Shown one piece after another: positions 26,109 to 36,052 of a DNA stretch of 64,000 nt (its first letter is position 1; each line of letters starts with the position of its first letter). Made by a program: the position numbers and the translations under genes. This DNA is from Spirosoma profusum (lineage in GTDB: Bacteria; Bacteroidota; Bacteroidia; Cytophagales; Spirosomataceae): contig NZ_JACWZY010000003.1 of NCBI RefSeq assembly GCF_014699005.1, forward strand, positions 62,001-126,000, read 5' to 3'. A model generated the notes under the pieces. That model made no database searches, was not told where the DNA came from, and was given only the letters and a program-made list of their open reading frames with translations.

Positions 26109-26990
26109 GTGAAGAACATCAATATTGACCAGTTCCGTTACGATGGAACGAATTCGTTAAAACTAAAAAAAACGCCCACCAAAATTGACGATGTCTACGA
26201 AGATGATGAGCATTACGAAGCCATACTACGTCAGCAGGCGGCCGAAATCGACAAGTGGCAGGAGCGGATGTATGCAAACAATCGTTACGGTCTGTTGACT
26301 GTTTTTCAGGCGCTTGATGCAGCCGGTAAGGATGGTACCATTCAGCACGTTTTTACTGGTACGAACCCGGCGGGTGTGCGGGTATACTCGTTCAAGCGCC
26401 CTACAGAACAGGAGCTCGATCACGATTTTCTGTGGCGCAGCTGGCGCGAATTACCTGAGCGAGGAACCATTGGTATTTTCAACCGGTCGTATTACGAAGA
26501 AGTACTCGTCGTGAAAGTTCACCCTGAAATTCTGACGCAAAGTCAGCGATTACCCGAAAAAACCACCGACGACCTCGATAAGCTCTTTAAACAGCGATAC
26601 AGAGCCATTTGTGAGATGGAAAAATTCCTGTATCACAATGGATTTCCAACCATTAAATTCTACCTCCACGTATCGAAAGAAGAACAGGCTGAGCGACTCA
26701 TTGAACGTATCGAGGACCCCGAAAAGAACTGGAAATTTGAGGAAGGCGACGTAAAAGAGCGCGATTTCTTTGACGATTACCAGAAAGCTTATGAAGACTG
26801 CATCAACGAAACGGCTACGGACCACGCGCCCTGGTACGTTATCCCCGCCGACGACAAAAAAAATATGCGATTGTTGGTCGGGCAAATCGTCATCAGCGAA
26901 CTCAAAAAGCTCCCCATCACTAAGCCAACTCCTGACGAAAAGCGATTTAAAGAACTTCAGAAACTGATTTCAGTCATTCGGGCGCAGTAA
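26109..26990 (+). CDS. ppk2: Polyphosphate kinase 2 family phosphotransferase
   Basis: The PPK2 fold is clear: Walker A-like ALDAAGKDGTIQHVF near residues 70-84, then NPAGVRVYSFKRPTEQELDH, the Walker B segment GIFNRSYYEEVLVVKVHPE and the lid region LPEKTTDDLDKLFKQRYRAI. These enzymes move phosphate between polyphosphate and nucleotides (AMP, ADP or GDP). At about 293 residues this is a short, single-domain member of the kind often acting on AMP or ADP; which substrate cannot be read here. There is no ATG: GTG 26109 or TTG 26103 must serve, and neither has a strong ribosome site. It is divergent from msrA, 70 bases apart. Confidence 0.9.
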   Translation: MKNINIDQFRYDGTNSLKLKKTPTKIDDVYEDDEHYEAILRQQAAEIDKWQERMYANNRYGLLTVFQALDAAGKDGTIQHVFTGTNPAGVRVYSFKRPTEQELDHDFLWRSWRELPERGTIGIFNRSYYEEVLVVKVHPEILTQSQRLPEKTTDDLDKLFKQRYRAICEMEKFLYHNGFPTIKFYLHVSKEEQAERLIERIEDPEKNWKFEEGDVKERDFFDDYQKAYEDCINETATDHAPWYVIPADDKKNMRLLVGQIVISELKKLPITKPTPDEKRFKELQKLISVIRAQ

Positions 26991-27078
26991 CATAATACCT
27001 CTGCTTACTAAACGTAGCATTGGTTTTGTCCTAGAAAGGGTGCCATTCAGCCCAGAAATTAGTGGGTTCGTCTAATTT

Positions 27079-27111
27079 TTGGATAAGTTGACTAGGGGGG
27101 AGCTACCTTTG
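27079..27111 (+). promoter_or_regulatory. Bacteroidota-type promoter of the TonB receptor gene
   Basis: A TTG at 27079-27081 and TACCTTTG at 27104-27111, separated by 22 bases, match the -33 TTG and -7 TAnnTTTG elements used by the primary sigma factor of this phylum. The gene starts at 27157, leaving a leader of about 40 bases. Confidence 0.6.
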
Positions 27112-27156
27112 CGTTGTCTTAATCAACAACCTGTTTAAGTCCCTCCTGACAACGCA

Positions 27157-29595
27157 ATGAAAAATGATATCCAATTTTGGATAGTCTGTACGTTCGTCTC
27201 TTTATTGGTCGTATCGACTGGCAAGGCACAAAATGGACAGAACACCAATACGCTCGACACGTATCAAACTAATAGTAATCGTACGGCTGCGCTAACTGTC
27301 AGCGGCTATATAAAGGATGCTGCCAACGGAGAAGGGCTAATTGGCGTATCGGTTTACGTGAAAGAAACGGGTACTGGAGCTGTAACTAATAATTACGGAT
27401 TTTACGGCGTTACGTTGCAGCCCGGTACGTATAGTCTGGTAATCAGCTACGTTGGTTACGCCAAACAAACCAAAACCGTAGCTCTCTCGGATAAAAACGT
27501 TCGACTTGATCTCGAACTGGAACAGGAAGGGAAAGATCTTCAGGAAGTGATCGTCTCGACCAAACGCGAGGACGATAACGTCAAAAATATCGAAATGAGC
27601 GTCAACAGGATTGACGTGAAAACGCTGCAACGAATTCCGGCGCTGCTGGGCGAAGTCGATGTGATACGTAGCATTCAGTTGCTGCCGGGCGTGTCGACGG
27701 TAGGAGAGGGGGCAACCGGTTTCAACGTGCGTGGGGGCAGTATCGATCAGAATCTGGTCTTGCTCGATGAAGCGCCGGTCTACAATTCATCACACCTGTT
27801 CGGATTCTTCTCGGTGTTCAATCCCGATGCGGTGAAGGACGTAAAGCTCATCAAAGGCGGGATTCCCTCTAACTACGGCGGACGTATCGCGTCGATTCTG
27901 GACGTTCGACTGAAAGAAGGAAACGCAAAAAAGCCAGAATTGAATGGAGGTATTGGTCTGATATTTAGTCGATTATCCTACGAACGACCGTTGTTCAAAG
28001 GCAAAGGTTCGTTCATCGTCGCGGGTCGTCGCTCTTACGCCGATATTCTGGCTCAGCCTTTCCTGAACAGTGATCTGAAAGGCGCTAAATTTTACTTCTA
28101 CGACCTGACCGCTAAAGGGAATTATCGCATCAATGATAAAAATACCGTGTTTCTGTCGGGTTATCTGGGACGCGATGTATTTGGTTCTGATTTCGGTTTC
28201 AACTGGGGAAACACTACGTTATCAGCCCGCTGGAATCATGTATTCAGCGACCGGTTGTTCCTCAATACCACTGCTTATTACAGCAATTATGATTATTCGC
28301 TCAACACGGATCTGAAAGGCAAACGCCCGAATGATTTCTTCAAAACCGACTCACGCATAGTTGATTATAGCCTGAAACCTGACTTTTCGCTGTTTTTGGG
28401 AAAAAATACCATTACGTTCGGTGGACAGTCGATTTATCATGATTTTCAGCCGGGAATGGCTACGGCTGCGAGCGGAGGAAGCGTTCGTACGTTCGGACTT
28501 GAGAGCAAATATGCGCTCGAAAACGCGCTCTACGTTGGTAACGAACAGCAGCTAACGCCCAAACTCCAGCTTCAGTACGGCCTGCGCTACTCGCTGTTCA
28601 ACTACGTTGGGCCCGGTGAAGCCTATGTCTTTCAAACCGACGTACCGTTTGGTCAACGGCGTGAAGTAATTACTACGTTGTCGTACAAGGGAAATAAGAC
28701 CATAAAAACATACGGAAACTGGGAACCGCGCTTTTCGGCCAAATACGAGTTGAACGGCAATACGTCGCTTAAGCTCAGCTACAACCGACTGGCGCAATAC
28801 ATTCACCTGATTTCGAATACGTCGGCCTCAACGCCACTGGATATCTGGACACCATCCACCAATAACATTGCTCCCCAGATTGGCGACCAGATTGCCGCCG
28901 GTTATTTCAAAAATTTCGGTAAAAATGGACAGGAATTCGAGGCATCGGTAGAGGTGTATTACAAATGGTTGCAGAACCAGATTGATTACATCGACGGCGC
29001 CAGCCTGATTCTGAATAAATACCTCGAAGGTGATTTGCTGAAGGGAAAAGGCCGCGCTTACGGAGCCGAATTCTTCATCAAACGTAACACCGGCGTCGTG
29101 AACGGCTGGATTAGTTATACGCTGGCCAAAACCGAAAGGCAAGTGGCGGGTATTAACAACGGCGACTGGTATCCAACGCGTTTCGATAAACGACACACCC
29201 TTACGTCGGTGCTGCTCTTTGATCCACCCAATGCCAAACGCTGGAGTTTTTCCGCTACGTTCACGCTGGCGAGTGGCACGCCCGCTACGTTCCCAACGAA
29301 TCGTTTCGAATTTGGGGATTTTGTGGTGCCTCACAACTATGAAAATGCGCGAAATAATTACCGGATTCCGGCGTATCACCGGCTCGATTTGGCCGCTACG
29401 TTACAGGGACGCAAACGGCCGGGTAAAAAGAAAGAAGACAACTGGGTATTTTCGGTATATAACGCTTATGCCCGCAAAAATCCGTTTTCCGTGTATTTCC
29501 AACCCAATGCCGACAACCCGCGCGTAACCGAAGCGATACGTTATTCGGTTTTCGCGACCATCATTCCGTCTGTTACGTATAACTTTAAATTTTAA
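27157..29595 (+). CDS. TonB-dependent outer-membrane receptor with carboxypeptidase-like regulatory domain
   Basis: The protein has 812 residues: a signal peptide (VCTFVSLLVVSTGKAQ), a CarboxypepD_reg-like beta domain (about 45-125, VSGYIKDAANGEGLIGVSVY), the plug (about 130-250, LLPGVSTVGEGATGFNVRGG and AISEQ-type continuation IKGGIPSNYGGRIASILDVR) and a beta-barrel ending in VTYNFKF with the expected terminal Phe. It is shorter than the SusC type at the window's right end. The DUF4249 lipoprotein gene follows after 21 bases, the usual partner for this receptor class. Substrate unknown. Confidence 0.92.
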   Translation: MKNDIQFWIVCTFVSLLVVSTGKAQNGQNTNTLDTYQTNSNRTAALTVSGYIKDAANGEGLIGVSVYVKETGTGAVTNNYGFYGVTLQPGTYSLVISYVGYAKQTKTVALSDKNVRLDLELEQEGKDLQEVIVSTKREDDNVKNIEMSVNRIDVKTLQRIPALLGEVDVIRSIQLLPGVSTVGEGATGFNVRGGSIDQNLVLLDEAPVYNSSHLFGFFSVFNPDAVKDVKLIKGGIPSNYGGRIASILDVRLKEGNAKKPELNGGIGLIFSRLSYERPLFKGKGSFIVAGRRSYADILAQPFLNSDLKGAKFYFYDLTAKGNYRINDKNTVFLSGYLGRDVFGSDFGFNWGNTTLSARWNHVFSDRLFLNTTAYYSNYDYSLNTDLKGKRPNDFFKTDSRIVDYSLKPDFSLFLGKNTITFGGQSIYHDFQPGMATAASGGSVRTFGLESKYALENALYVGNEQQLTPKLQLQYGLRYSLFNYVGPGEAYVFQTDVPFGQRREVITTLSYKGNKTIKTYGNWEPRFSAKYELNGNTSLKLSYNRLAQYIHLISNTSASTPLDIWTPSTNNIAPQIGDQIAAGYFKNFGKNGQEFEASVEVYYKWLQNQIDYIDGASLILNKYLEGDLLKGKGRAYGAEFFIKRNTGVVNGWISYTLAKTERQVAGINNGDWYPTRFDKRHTLTSVLLFDPPNAKRWSFSATFTLASGTPATFPTNRFEFGDFVVPHNYENARNNYRIPAYHRLDLAATLQGRKRPGKKKEDNWVFSVYNAYARKNPFSVYFQPNADNPRVTEAIRYSVFATIIPSVTYNFKF

Positions 29596-29616
29596 GGCAT
29601 CGGCCATCTTACAACC

Positions 29617-30519
29617 ATGAAACGATTTGCTTTTGCCTGCTACGTGTCTGCCGCTACGTTGCTGTTCAGCCGCTGCACGACGGTCATCGACGCTAAACTC
29701 GATACCGGCCCGTCAGAACTATCAGTCGATGGATTGATAACCGACCAGCCGGGTGAGCAAACCATTCGCTTAACCCAGACAGCAGGCTATTTCGACAGCA
29801 GTACGCCACCAGCTGCTACCAGCGCAACAGTAACCGTTTCGGACGATGCTGGTAAGACGTACCGTTTTCTCGATCCTGACAATGACGGTTACTACGTCTG
29901 GCAGCCAACGGGCAAAGATACGCTGGGACGTGTCGGAAGAACGTATCAGCTGACGATTGTTTTTCGTGGGGAAACGTACCGTGCTACGTCGAAGCTGAAC
30001 CGTGTACCGCCCGTTGATTCGCTTGTTTTTGTGAAACGAAAGATCAATCCAATTTCAACGACGGAGGGTTATCGGGCTGAGTTTTACTCCACTGATCTGG
30101 CCGGCGCAACTGATTACTACCGGGTTCGCTTTTTTCGAAATGGCGTGTTGCAGAATAAAGCACGTAACATCATTCTGTCGGAGGATGGTGCGTTTGAAGG
30201 AGCGAGTCAGGTTACAGACGGACTGTTATTTATTGCGCCGATTCGCTTATCTGTGAATCCTGACAGCTTATATAAGCAGAATGAGAATGTAAAGATTGAA
30301 TTACACTCGGTATCGGCTGATGCTTTCCGTTTCTGGAATCTGCTACGTGGTCAGGTTACCAACGGCGGATTGTTTGCTACGCCCCCCGCCAACGTACCGA
30401 CGAATATCCTCAATGCAAACACCAGCGGCCCTAAGGCAACAGGCTTCTTTATTACGTCGGCGGTTCGAAGCCTAAGTGCTACGGTATCCACCCCCAACCT
30501 TAGGGAGCGACCTTATTGA
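29617..30519 (+). CDS. DUF4249 lipoprotein, partner of the TonB receptor
   Basis: The start is ATG 29617, and a lipoprotein-like signal (FACYVSAATLLFSRC) puts Cys20 as the probable lipidated residue. The body has the DUF4249 pattern ELSVDGLITDQPGEQTIRLT, ATVTVSDDAGKTYRFLD, TYQLTIVFRGETYRATSKLN and the ending NILNANTSGPKATGFFITSA. These proteins are nearly always encoded directly behind TonB receptors of this class and probably cover the barrel at the cell surface, as SusD does for SusC. The last dozen residues (TPNLRERPY) do not look typical, and the palindromic repeat that follows may have altered the 3' end. Confidence 0.85.
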   Translation: MKRFAFACYVSAATLLFSRCTTVIDAKLDTGPSELSVDGLITDQPGEQTIRLTQTAGYFDSSTPPAATSATVTVSDDAGKTYRFLDPDNDGYYVWQPTGKDTLGRVGRTYQLTIVFRGETYRATSKLNRVPPVDSLVFVKRKINPISTTEGYRAEFYSTDLAGATDYYRVRFFRNGVLQNKARNIILSEDGAFEGASQVTDGLLFIAPIRLSVNPDSLYKQNENVKIELHSVSADAFRFWNLLRGQVTNGGLFATPPANVPTNILNANTSGPKATGFFITSAVRSLSATVSTPNLRERPY

Positions 30520-30540
30520 GTAGCATGAATAATGGAGATT

Positions 30541-30644
30541 TTTGTCATCCTGACCGGTCCGTCGGTGCGGCAGGAAGGATCTTAAGGTTTCCTAACACTC
30601 TAGTAAGGATGCTTTAAGATGCTTCGTGCCTCAGCATGACAAAA
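30541..30644. repeat. Intergenic palindromic repeat, TGTCATGCTGAG family, copy A
   Basis: Its right arm, CTTTAAGATGCTTCGTGCC continuing into TCAGCATGACAAAA, is the same as in copies at 57297-57388 and 59691-59782. Its left arm has a changed core (TCATCCTGACCGGTCC and so on) but keeps GGATCTTAAG. It lies between two convergent genes and could serve as a two-way terminator. Confidence 0.75.
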
Positions 30645-33600
30645 TTACTTCACAATCTGCTCACCCGGTGAGAGCCACACGCCATGAGCGGACTGCCCAT
30701 AGAACGACGTACCAAACGGAATCTCCTGCCGTCGTTTGCCGCCATTTTTGAGTTGAATATTGACCGTAGTGGTACGTGTATCGACCGGCGAAAATGTCTG
30801 TGGCTGTTGCAGAGCAAAGACACGTAGTGGCCCCCGGTTTTCGGAAATGGCCAGCCGGAAGTGGCCTTGTGCATCGGGGAACGTAACCGCTGCTTTGGCA
30901 TTTCCAGGAACATAAAAACCCGTTTGAGCCATCGTCAGGGGTGTAAAATGGCCTTTACCGTCGCCTTTCAGGACCAAACCATTGAAAGCATCCATCCGAC
31001 CCGCTACCATATCGCTGCCGTGATCGTTTCCGACCAGTATTGCATCCAGATTCCCATCGCCATCTACATCCTGCGCAATCATGCCGAACACCGGAGCCGT
31101 CTGCGCCATCAGTGGCAAGGAATGAACCTCGAAGTTGCCTTGCCCTTTATTCTCAATAAAACTGCTCGTCAGGTAGTTGGCAGATAGCTTAAGCGCCTGA
31201 TTCCGTTCTTCCTCAGTCAATATCTGATTGATCGTAGCCTCGCCGAATAGAGCGTATTTGATGTATCGTCGCTTGATACCGATCATCTGCTTCACCATAT
31301 CGTCCCAGCCGAAGTAGGGATACTCCTCATATTGACCTTTCGCATTTTTGAAGTAAACGGTTGGGAAGGCATCGTAGAAGCCATTATTGTCGAAATCACC
31401 GGCATACATACGTACCGGACGCTCGGGCGTGGCACGAAGCAGATTATTCTGACCTAAATTGCCCGCCAGGTAGTCAATGTCGCCGTCGTTGTCGAAATCA
31501 CCGGGGGTCAGCGAATTCCAGAAACCTGTTTTATCGGCTAATCCGCTGTTATCCAACGGTTGTAAGCGCCCTTTTTCGTTTTTCAACATGGTCAGCGGAG
31601 CCCATTCACTGGCAAGTAGCAGATCCGGGTCGCCGTCGTTGTCGTAATCAGTCCAAAGCGCGTCGCAGGTAAGGCCACCCTGGGCAAGAGAAGGGGCTAC
31701 CTGCTTTGTTACGTCCGTAAATTTAGGTTGACCTTTTTGGCTGTCGTTCCTGAATAAATAACTCGGCACACCTTTTGGATACTTATTGGGTTCAACTCGC
31801 CCGCCTACGAATACGTCAAGGTCGCCATCGCCATCAAAATCAGCCGCTTTCACACAGGAACCATTCACGCGAAAGTTGGGCAATGCATCCATCGACAGCG
31901 TGAAATTCCCCTTTCCATCGTTCGTATACAGCCGATGACGCATAGCTTCGTCCAGTTGATCCGGGTTAAATTCGGAACTGCCGCTTGCCGCATACAAATC
32001 CAGATCGCCGTCGGCGTCAGCGTCGAACAGCAGCAAGCCTGTGTCTTCGGACAACTTTGTCGGCAAGGGTTTTAGGGTAAAATGCCCATTTTGTTGCTGA
32101 AGTAAGAGTTCAGTAGAATACTTCGAGCTACCACCCACGACCAAATCCGCCAATCTATCGCCGTTTACGTCGCCAACTGCCAGCGCTGGTCCGTATTCCG
32201 TCAATTTATGGAGCAACGTTTTTTGGAGGTTGAAATCGATAATATCTGTTTCTTCGTGGCGATACGTCAGGCCGATGGATTTTGTTACGTCCTGGAGCAA
32301 CGTAGCACCTGCTACGTTAGGTTGATTGACAGACGTAGCAGGTTGGGCATCAGCCGCTTTAAGCACCAGCGTCTGGTCTGCATCAACGCTGGGAATGGTC
32401 TGTACGCGTCCGCTGGGCCAGGTTACTTTTAGGTTTTTAATGACTTTCTCTTTGCCTAACCCAAAATGAGCAATTGGGTCTACGCTGGACAGGAAACCGC
32501 GATAGGGCGTATGCTCGTAAAATTCTTTACGTCCATTTGCTGATTCAAACTCAATATTCGCTCCCAGACCCATCGGGTTGGCTCCATCTCCCTGAAATTT
32601 GACACGTAAAAAGTGCGCATTATCGGTTTTTTTGTCGGCCAGATTATTCCGGTAGACGAAGGCTTCGTCATTAATGTTGTTAATAACGTAATCCAGATCG
32701 CCGTCGCCGTCGAAATCTGCGTAAGCGGCTCCGTTTGAGAAACTAGGCTCTGACATGCCCCAGAGGTTTGTTACGTTCTCAAACGCCGGACCACCCGACC
32801 GGGCATCTCCTTTATTGCGGAATGCATAATTGCTGACCTTTACCTGCGGAATTTTATCGGTAAGGTCTTTCTGAAGCGTATTGGTCAGATACGTATTGAC
32901 AGAACTATAGTAGGTCGTAAAGTCGCGATCGGTTACGTCGCGTGGGAAGCCGTTGGTAACCAGCAAATCCCGGTAACCGTCGTGGTCGAGATCAACCAGC
33001 AACGGCGACCAGCTCCACTCGGTTTCGGCCACCCCAGCCAGCATACTGATTTCGCTGAAAACCGGCACTTTAGCGCCAGACGTATCGGTTAGGCGAGCAC
33101 CCTGGTTGAGTTGAAGCGTATTCCGGGCATACTGGTGTTCATAACCGAGCCGGTCCCATTCCTGGTAAGCGAAATAGCTGCTTGGCCCCATCAGACTCTT
33201 TTTTCGAAGATTGTCTTCGGGCAGCATGTCCATCACGATAATATCGGCCAGCCCATCGCCATTGATATCCGCTACGTCGTTGCCCATCGCCGATGAACTG
33301 GTATGCTTGAATGCCTCACGAGCGCGATTGGTGAACGTACCGTTTCGGTTATTAATGTAGAGCACGTCGTTCGTCGCAAAGTCGTTCGTTACGTAGATGT
33401 CTTTCCAGCCATCACGATTGATGTCGCAAATGTTTACGCCCAGTCCAAATCCTTCGGCAATCGTGCCCGCCTGTTTTGTTACGTCGGTGAAATAAGCGTG
33501 GCCTCGTTTGGCATCGAAATCATTGCGATACAGCCGGTCGGTGTTGGTCGACGTACCGTCATCGATGCGCACACGTAGATTAGTTGGGCTGTGGGGATTG

Positions 33601-34208
33601 TCGATCTGGTCAACGAGTACGAAAAGGTCTAAATCGCCATCGTTGTCGTAATCGAAAAAGGCCGAATGTGTGCTGTATGTTGTGTCAGCAATACCATATT
33701 CGGCAGCCATTTCCCGAAATTTTGGAGCACCATCGGTATCGTTTCCCTGATTGACGTAAAGCAGATTAGCCCGATTGGCCGCTTTTTTGTGAAGCGTAGT
33801 CGATACGTAGATGTCGAGTTTTCCGTCGGTGTTAATATCCACCACCGATACACCCGAACACCAATGCCCGCCCCCACTCACGTTGGCCACCTGTGTTACG
33901 TCCTTGAAATGAAAATCGCTTGAACTAGTTTCGTTGAGATATAACTTATTGGAAACCTGATTACCTGCGAAAAAAACGTCGGGTTTCTGGTCGCCGTTGA
34001 AATCACCGATGCCAACGCCACCACCGTTATAAATGTATTGGTAGTTAAGGATGTTGAGTGTGTCGCTATCGGTAATGGTATTGTTGAACGTAATGCCGGT
34101 TTCAGACGAATCGATACGTTCGAACAGCGGTTTTTCCCGGCAGCCAGCCAGCAGCAAAAGAAAGAGAAAAGATAAAGGCCATAGGCCGTTGCGAAGAGGA
34201 AAATGCAT
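30645..34208 (-). CDS. Large FG-GAP/VCBS-repeat lipoprotein with ASPIC/UnbV domain
   Basis: The protein has 1187 residues beginning with a lipoprotein signal (LSFLFLLLLAGC, Cys22). It carries two sets of FG-GAP/VCBS blades marked by D-x-D-x-D-G-x-x-D calcium-type loops (DFNGDQKPDVFFAG, DYDNDGDLDLFV, DADADGDLDLYA, DFDNDGDIDYLAGN), which form beta-propellers. Between them, about residues 550-620, sits an ASPIC/UnbV module (YRGFLSSVDPIAHFGLGKEK, then VTWPSGRVQTIP). Cytophagales genomes hold many such proteins near SusCD or TonB receptors; their role is thought to be surface binding. It is convergent with the DUF4249 gene. No enzyme motif is seen. Confidence 0.9.
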   Translation of the reverse strand: MHFPLRNGLWPLSFLFLLLLAGCREKPLFERIDSSETGITFNNTITDSDTLNILNYQYIYNGGGVGIGDFNGDQKPDVFFAGNQVSNKLYLNETSSSDFHFKDVTQVANVSGGGHWCSGVSVVDINTDGKLDIYVSTTLHKKAANRANLLYVNQGNDTDGAPKFREMAAEYGIADTTYSTHSAFFDYDNDGDLDLFVLVDQIDNPHSPTNLRVRIDDGTSTNTDRLYRNDFDAKRGHAYFTDVTKQAGTIAEGFGLGVNICDINRDGWKDIYVTNDFATNDVLYINNRNGTFTNRAREAFKHTSSSAMGNDVADINGDGLADIIVMDMLPEDNLRKKSLMGPSSYFAYQEWDRLGYEHQYARNTLQLNQGARLTDTSGAKVPVFSEISMLAGVAETEWSWSPLLVDLDHDGYRDLLVTNGFPRDVTDRDFTTYYSSVNTYLTNTLQKDLTDKIPQVKVSNYAFRNKGDARSGGPAFENVTNLWGMSEPSFSNGAAYADFDGDGDLDYVINNINDEAFVYRNNLADKKTDNAHFLRVKFQGDGANPMGLGANIEFESANGRKEFYEHTPYRGFLSSVDPIAHFGLGKEKVIKNLKVTWPSGRVQTIPSVDADQTLVLKAADAQPATSVNQPNVAGATLLQDVTKSIGLTYRHEETDIIDFNLQKTLLHKLTEYGPALAVGDVNGDRLADLVVGGSSKYSTELLLQQQNGHFTLKPLPTKLSEDTGLLLFDADADGDLDLYAASGSSEFNPDQLDEAMRHRLYTNDGKGNFTLSMDALPNFRVNGSCVKAADFDGDGDLDVFVGGRVEPNKYPKGVPSYLFRNDSQKGQPKFTDVTKQVAPSLAQGGLTCDALWTDYDNDGDPDLLLASEWAPLTMLKNEKGRLQPLDNSGLADKTGFWNSLTPGDFDNDGDIDYLAGNLGQNNLLRATPERPVRMYAGDFDNNGFYDAFPTVYFKNAKGQYEEYPYFGWDDMVKQMIGIKRRYIKYALFGEATINQILTEEERNQALKLSANYLTSSFIENKGQGNFEVHSLPLMAQTAPVFGMIAQDVDGDGNLDAILVGNDHGSDMVAGRMDAFNGLVLKGDGKGHFTPLTMAQTGFYVPGNAKAAVTFPDAQGHFRLAISENRGPLRVFALQQPQTFSPVDTRTTTVNIQLKNGGKRRQEIPFGTSFYGQSAHGVWLSPGEQIVK

Positions 34209-34319
34209 GAATTGAAACTGCTCGTTTACGGTGGCAGAATTAGCAGAACATCACCAAATTTACCGATAAAAACACCGGTTTATACAAAAATGGTTAGTTT
34301 CTACTAAAATTTTAATGAT

Positions 34320-35900
34320 TTATAAAGGTTCGTTTGGGGGCACTATGGTCTTGTTGGGTAAGCGCCGTTTTCCCCGTTGAACCCGACGTAGCAGCGGCTG
34401 AAGACTATTGCGCTCGAGCAAAAGAACAAGACCTGAAAACAACCCAAATAATCCCAGATGCACGGGTGCCGATATCCACAGATTCTCAATTGGGAACTGC
34501 CAAGATCCCCAGATGAGCAGTCCTGCGCCCAGAATATACGTAGCAGCCGACCGGACATCGTACGGGACAGGGTAAAATTTCTCGCCAAATACGTAACACA
34601 TGGCTGTCATCACGAAGCTTGAAACCAGAAACGCTACGGCGCAGCCCATATAGCCCATAATTGGAATGAGTGCTACGTTCAGGCCAATCGTTAGGCCAGT
34701 GCCAACGACTGTAATGAACGTACCGTACTGCGTTTTGTCTTTGAGCTTGAACCAGAACGAAATGTTATAATATACGCCCAATAACAAATTCCCCAGCAGT
34801 AGCAAAGGCACTACGTCCAGCCCAAGGCGGTAGGCTTTTGATCGGAGAAAGAGCGTACCCAGCAGGTCAAGGTTGAGGCTGACGCCGACCCAAATCAGTA
34901 TGCAGACGATGATGAACCATTTCGTTACGTTCGCCAGCAGCGACGGGGCGTTTTTGTCTTCGCCCTGCGAGAAAAAGAACGGTTCAGCGGCAAATTTGAA
35001 CGACTGAATTGCCAACGCCATAAAAACGGATAATTTCTGACAGTTGCCGTAAATGCCCAGTACATCTTCAGACGATAATCCATGGTAGAAACCCGGCGGA
35101 AGGGTGTGCCGCAGAAAAATCCGGTCTGTGAGCAGATTCACTACGCTGGCGAGATTGGTCAGCATGATCGGAAACGCGTAGGTGACCAGCGCACGGGTTT
35201 GTTCTCGATTCAATTGGAATTTAAAACCCGCGAAGGCTTTACGGATAATGACAAAATAGAGTGCGTTACCGATCAGATTGGCCAGAAAAATATAGCCCGG
35301 ACCGATTTCAGGACTGTAAATCAGTTGGGCAACGGATTGAAGACCGGTTAGATATTTTCCTTCTGAGATGTCTTTGGCCAAAACAAGAAATAAGACATTC
35401 AAAAGAACTACTACTACAATGTTCGTCATACGTGCGCCGACGAACTCCTTTGCCCGATTTTCGGCCCGAAGTCTCGCAAACGGAATCGCAACGATGGCGT
35501 CGATAGCCACCAGTAGGGCAGACCACCGTATGAAACGTTCCTGCCCCGGGAAATTGAGCCAGATGGTTATCTCATGCGCCAGACTGTACAGTAAAATCGT
35601 AGATAAGACACTAATGCAGATGACCAGACTAAGCGATTGGCTGAAAATGCGGTCCTTTTCGGCCTGAGGCTGGTCTTTGGAGCGGGCGATGAAACGGAAA
35701 AAAGCCGTTTCGAGCCCTAGGGTGTAAACAACCAGCAATATGCCAATCCAGCTATATAACTCGACGTTCGAGGCCATAGAAGCGGGTTTGGCGAACGCAT
35801 AGGTCTGAATGGGGACAAGCGCGTAGTTGAGCAATCGCCCCAGAATGGTGCTGACCCCGTATAGGGCGGTATCGCTCGCTAATTTTTTAAAGGTACTCAT
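34320..35900 (-). CDS. Polysaccharide flippase-like membrane protein (MOP/Wzx superfamily)
   Basis: The start is ATG 35900 (MSTFKKLASDTALYGVSTIL), the usual opening of Wzx-type flippases; an earlier ATG adds 13 residues. About 526 residues hold 12-14 predicted helices, including ELYSWIGILLVVYTLGLETA, LVTYAFPIMLTNLASVVNLL and the paired late helices (LLLLGNLLLGVYYNISFWFK; TGLTIGLNVALIPIMGYMGC). It would move lipid-linked sugars across the inner membrane for surface polysaccharide. No glycosyltransferases adjoin it here. It is divergent from purH. Confidence 0.85.
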   Translation of the reverse strand: MSTFKKLASDTALYGVSTILGRLLNYALVPIQTYAFAKPASMASNVELYSWIGILLVVYTLGLETAFFRFIARSKDQPQAEKDRIFSQSLSLVICISVLSTILLYSLAHEITIWLNFPGQERFIRWSALLVAIDAIVAIPFARLRAENRAKEFVGARMTNIVVVVLLNVLFLVLAKDISEGKYLTGLQSVAQLIYSPEIGPGYIFLANLIGNALYFVIIRKAFAGFKFQLNREQTRALVTYAFPIMLTNLASVVNLLTDRIFLRHTLPPGFYHGLSSEDVLGIYGNCQKLSVFMALAIQSFKFAAEPFFFSQGEDKNAPSLLANVTKWFIIVCILIWVGVSLNLDLLGTLFLRSKAYRLGLDVVPLLLLGNLLLGVYYNISFWFKLKDKTQYGTFITVVGTGLTIGLNVALIPIMGYMGCAVAFLVSSFVMTAMCYVFGEKFYPVPYDVRSAATYILGAGLLIWGSWQFPIENLWISAPVHLGLFGLFSGLVLLLERNSLQPLLRRVQRGKRRLPNKTIVPPNEPL

Positions 35901-35955
35901 CGTATTGAAAATCGCCAGCTGAACGTAGCGGGCAGACAAAGTTAAGACCTTTGGT

Positions 35956-35963
35956 TATCTTTG
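35956..35963 (+). promoter_or_regulatory. Possible -7 element for purH
   Basis: TATCTTTG matches TAnnTTTG and lies 90 bases before the purH start. A TTG at the expected -33 distance is not evident, so this is a partial match. Confidence 0.4.
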
Positions 35964-36052
35964 CGTTCCTAGTCGGCTGTGTTGTACAGCCGTAGCGCAG
36001 GAAACTCAATCAGTAATCGGTAAAAAGAACCCACCGGCGGTTTAACGACTTC

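Noticed and set aside
28828..29379. A 183-codon open frame opposite the TonB receptor
   Set aside because: It is a shadow of the receptor barrel; its composition is that of a reversed gene.
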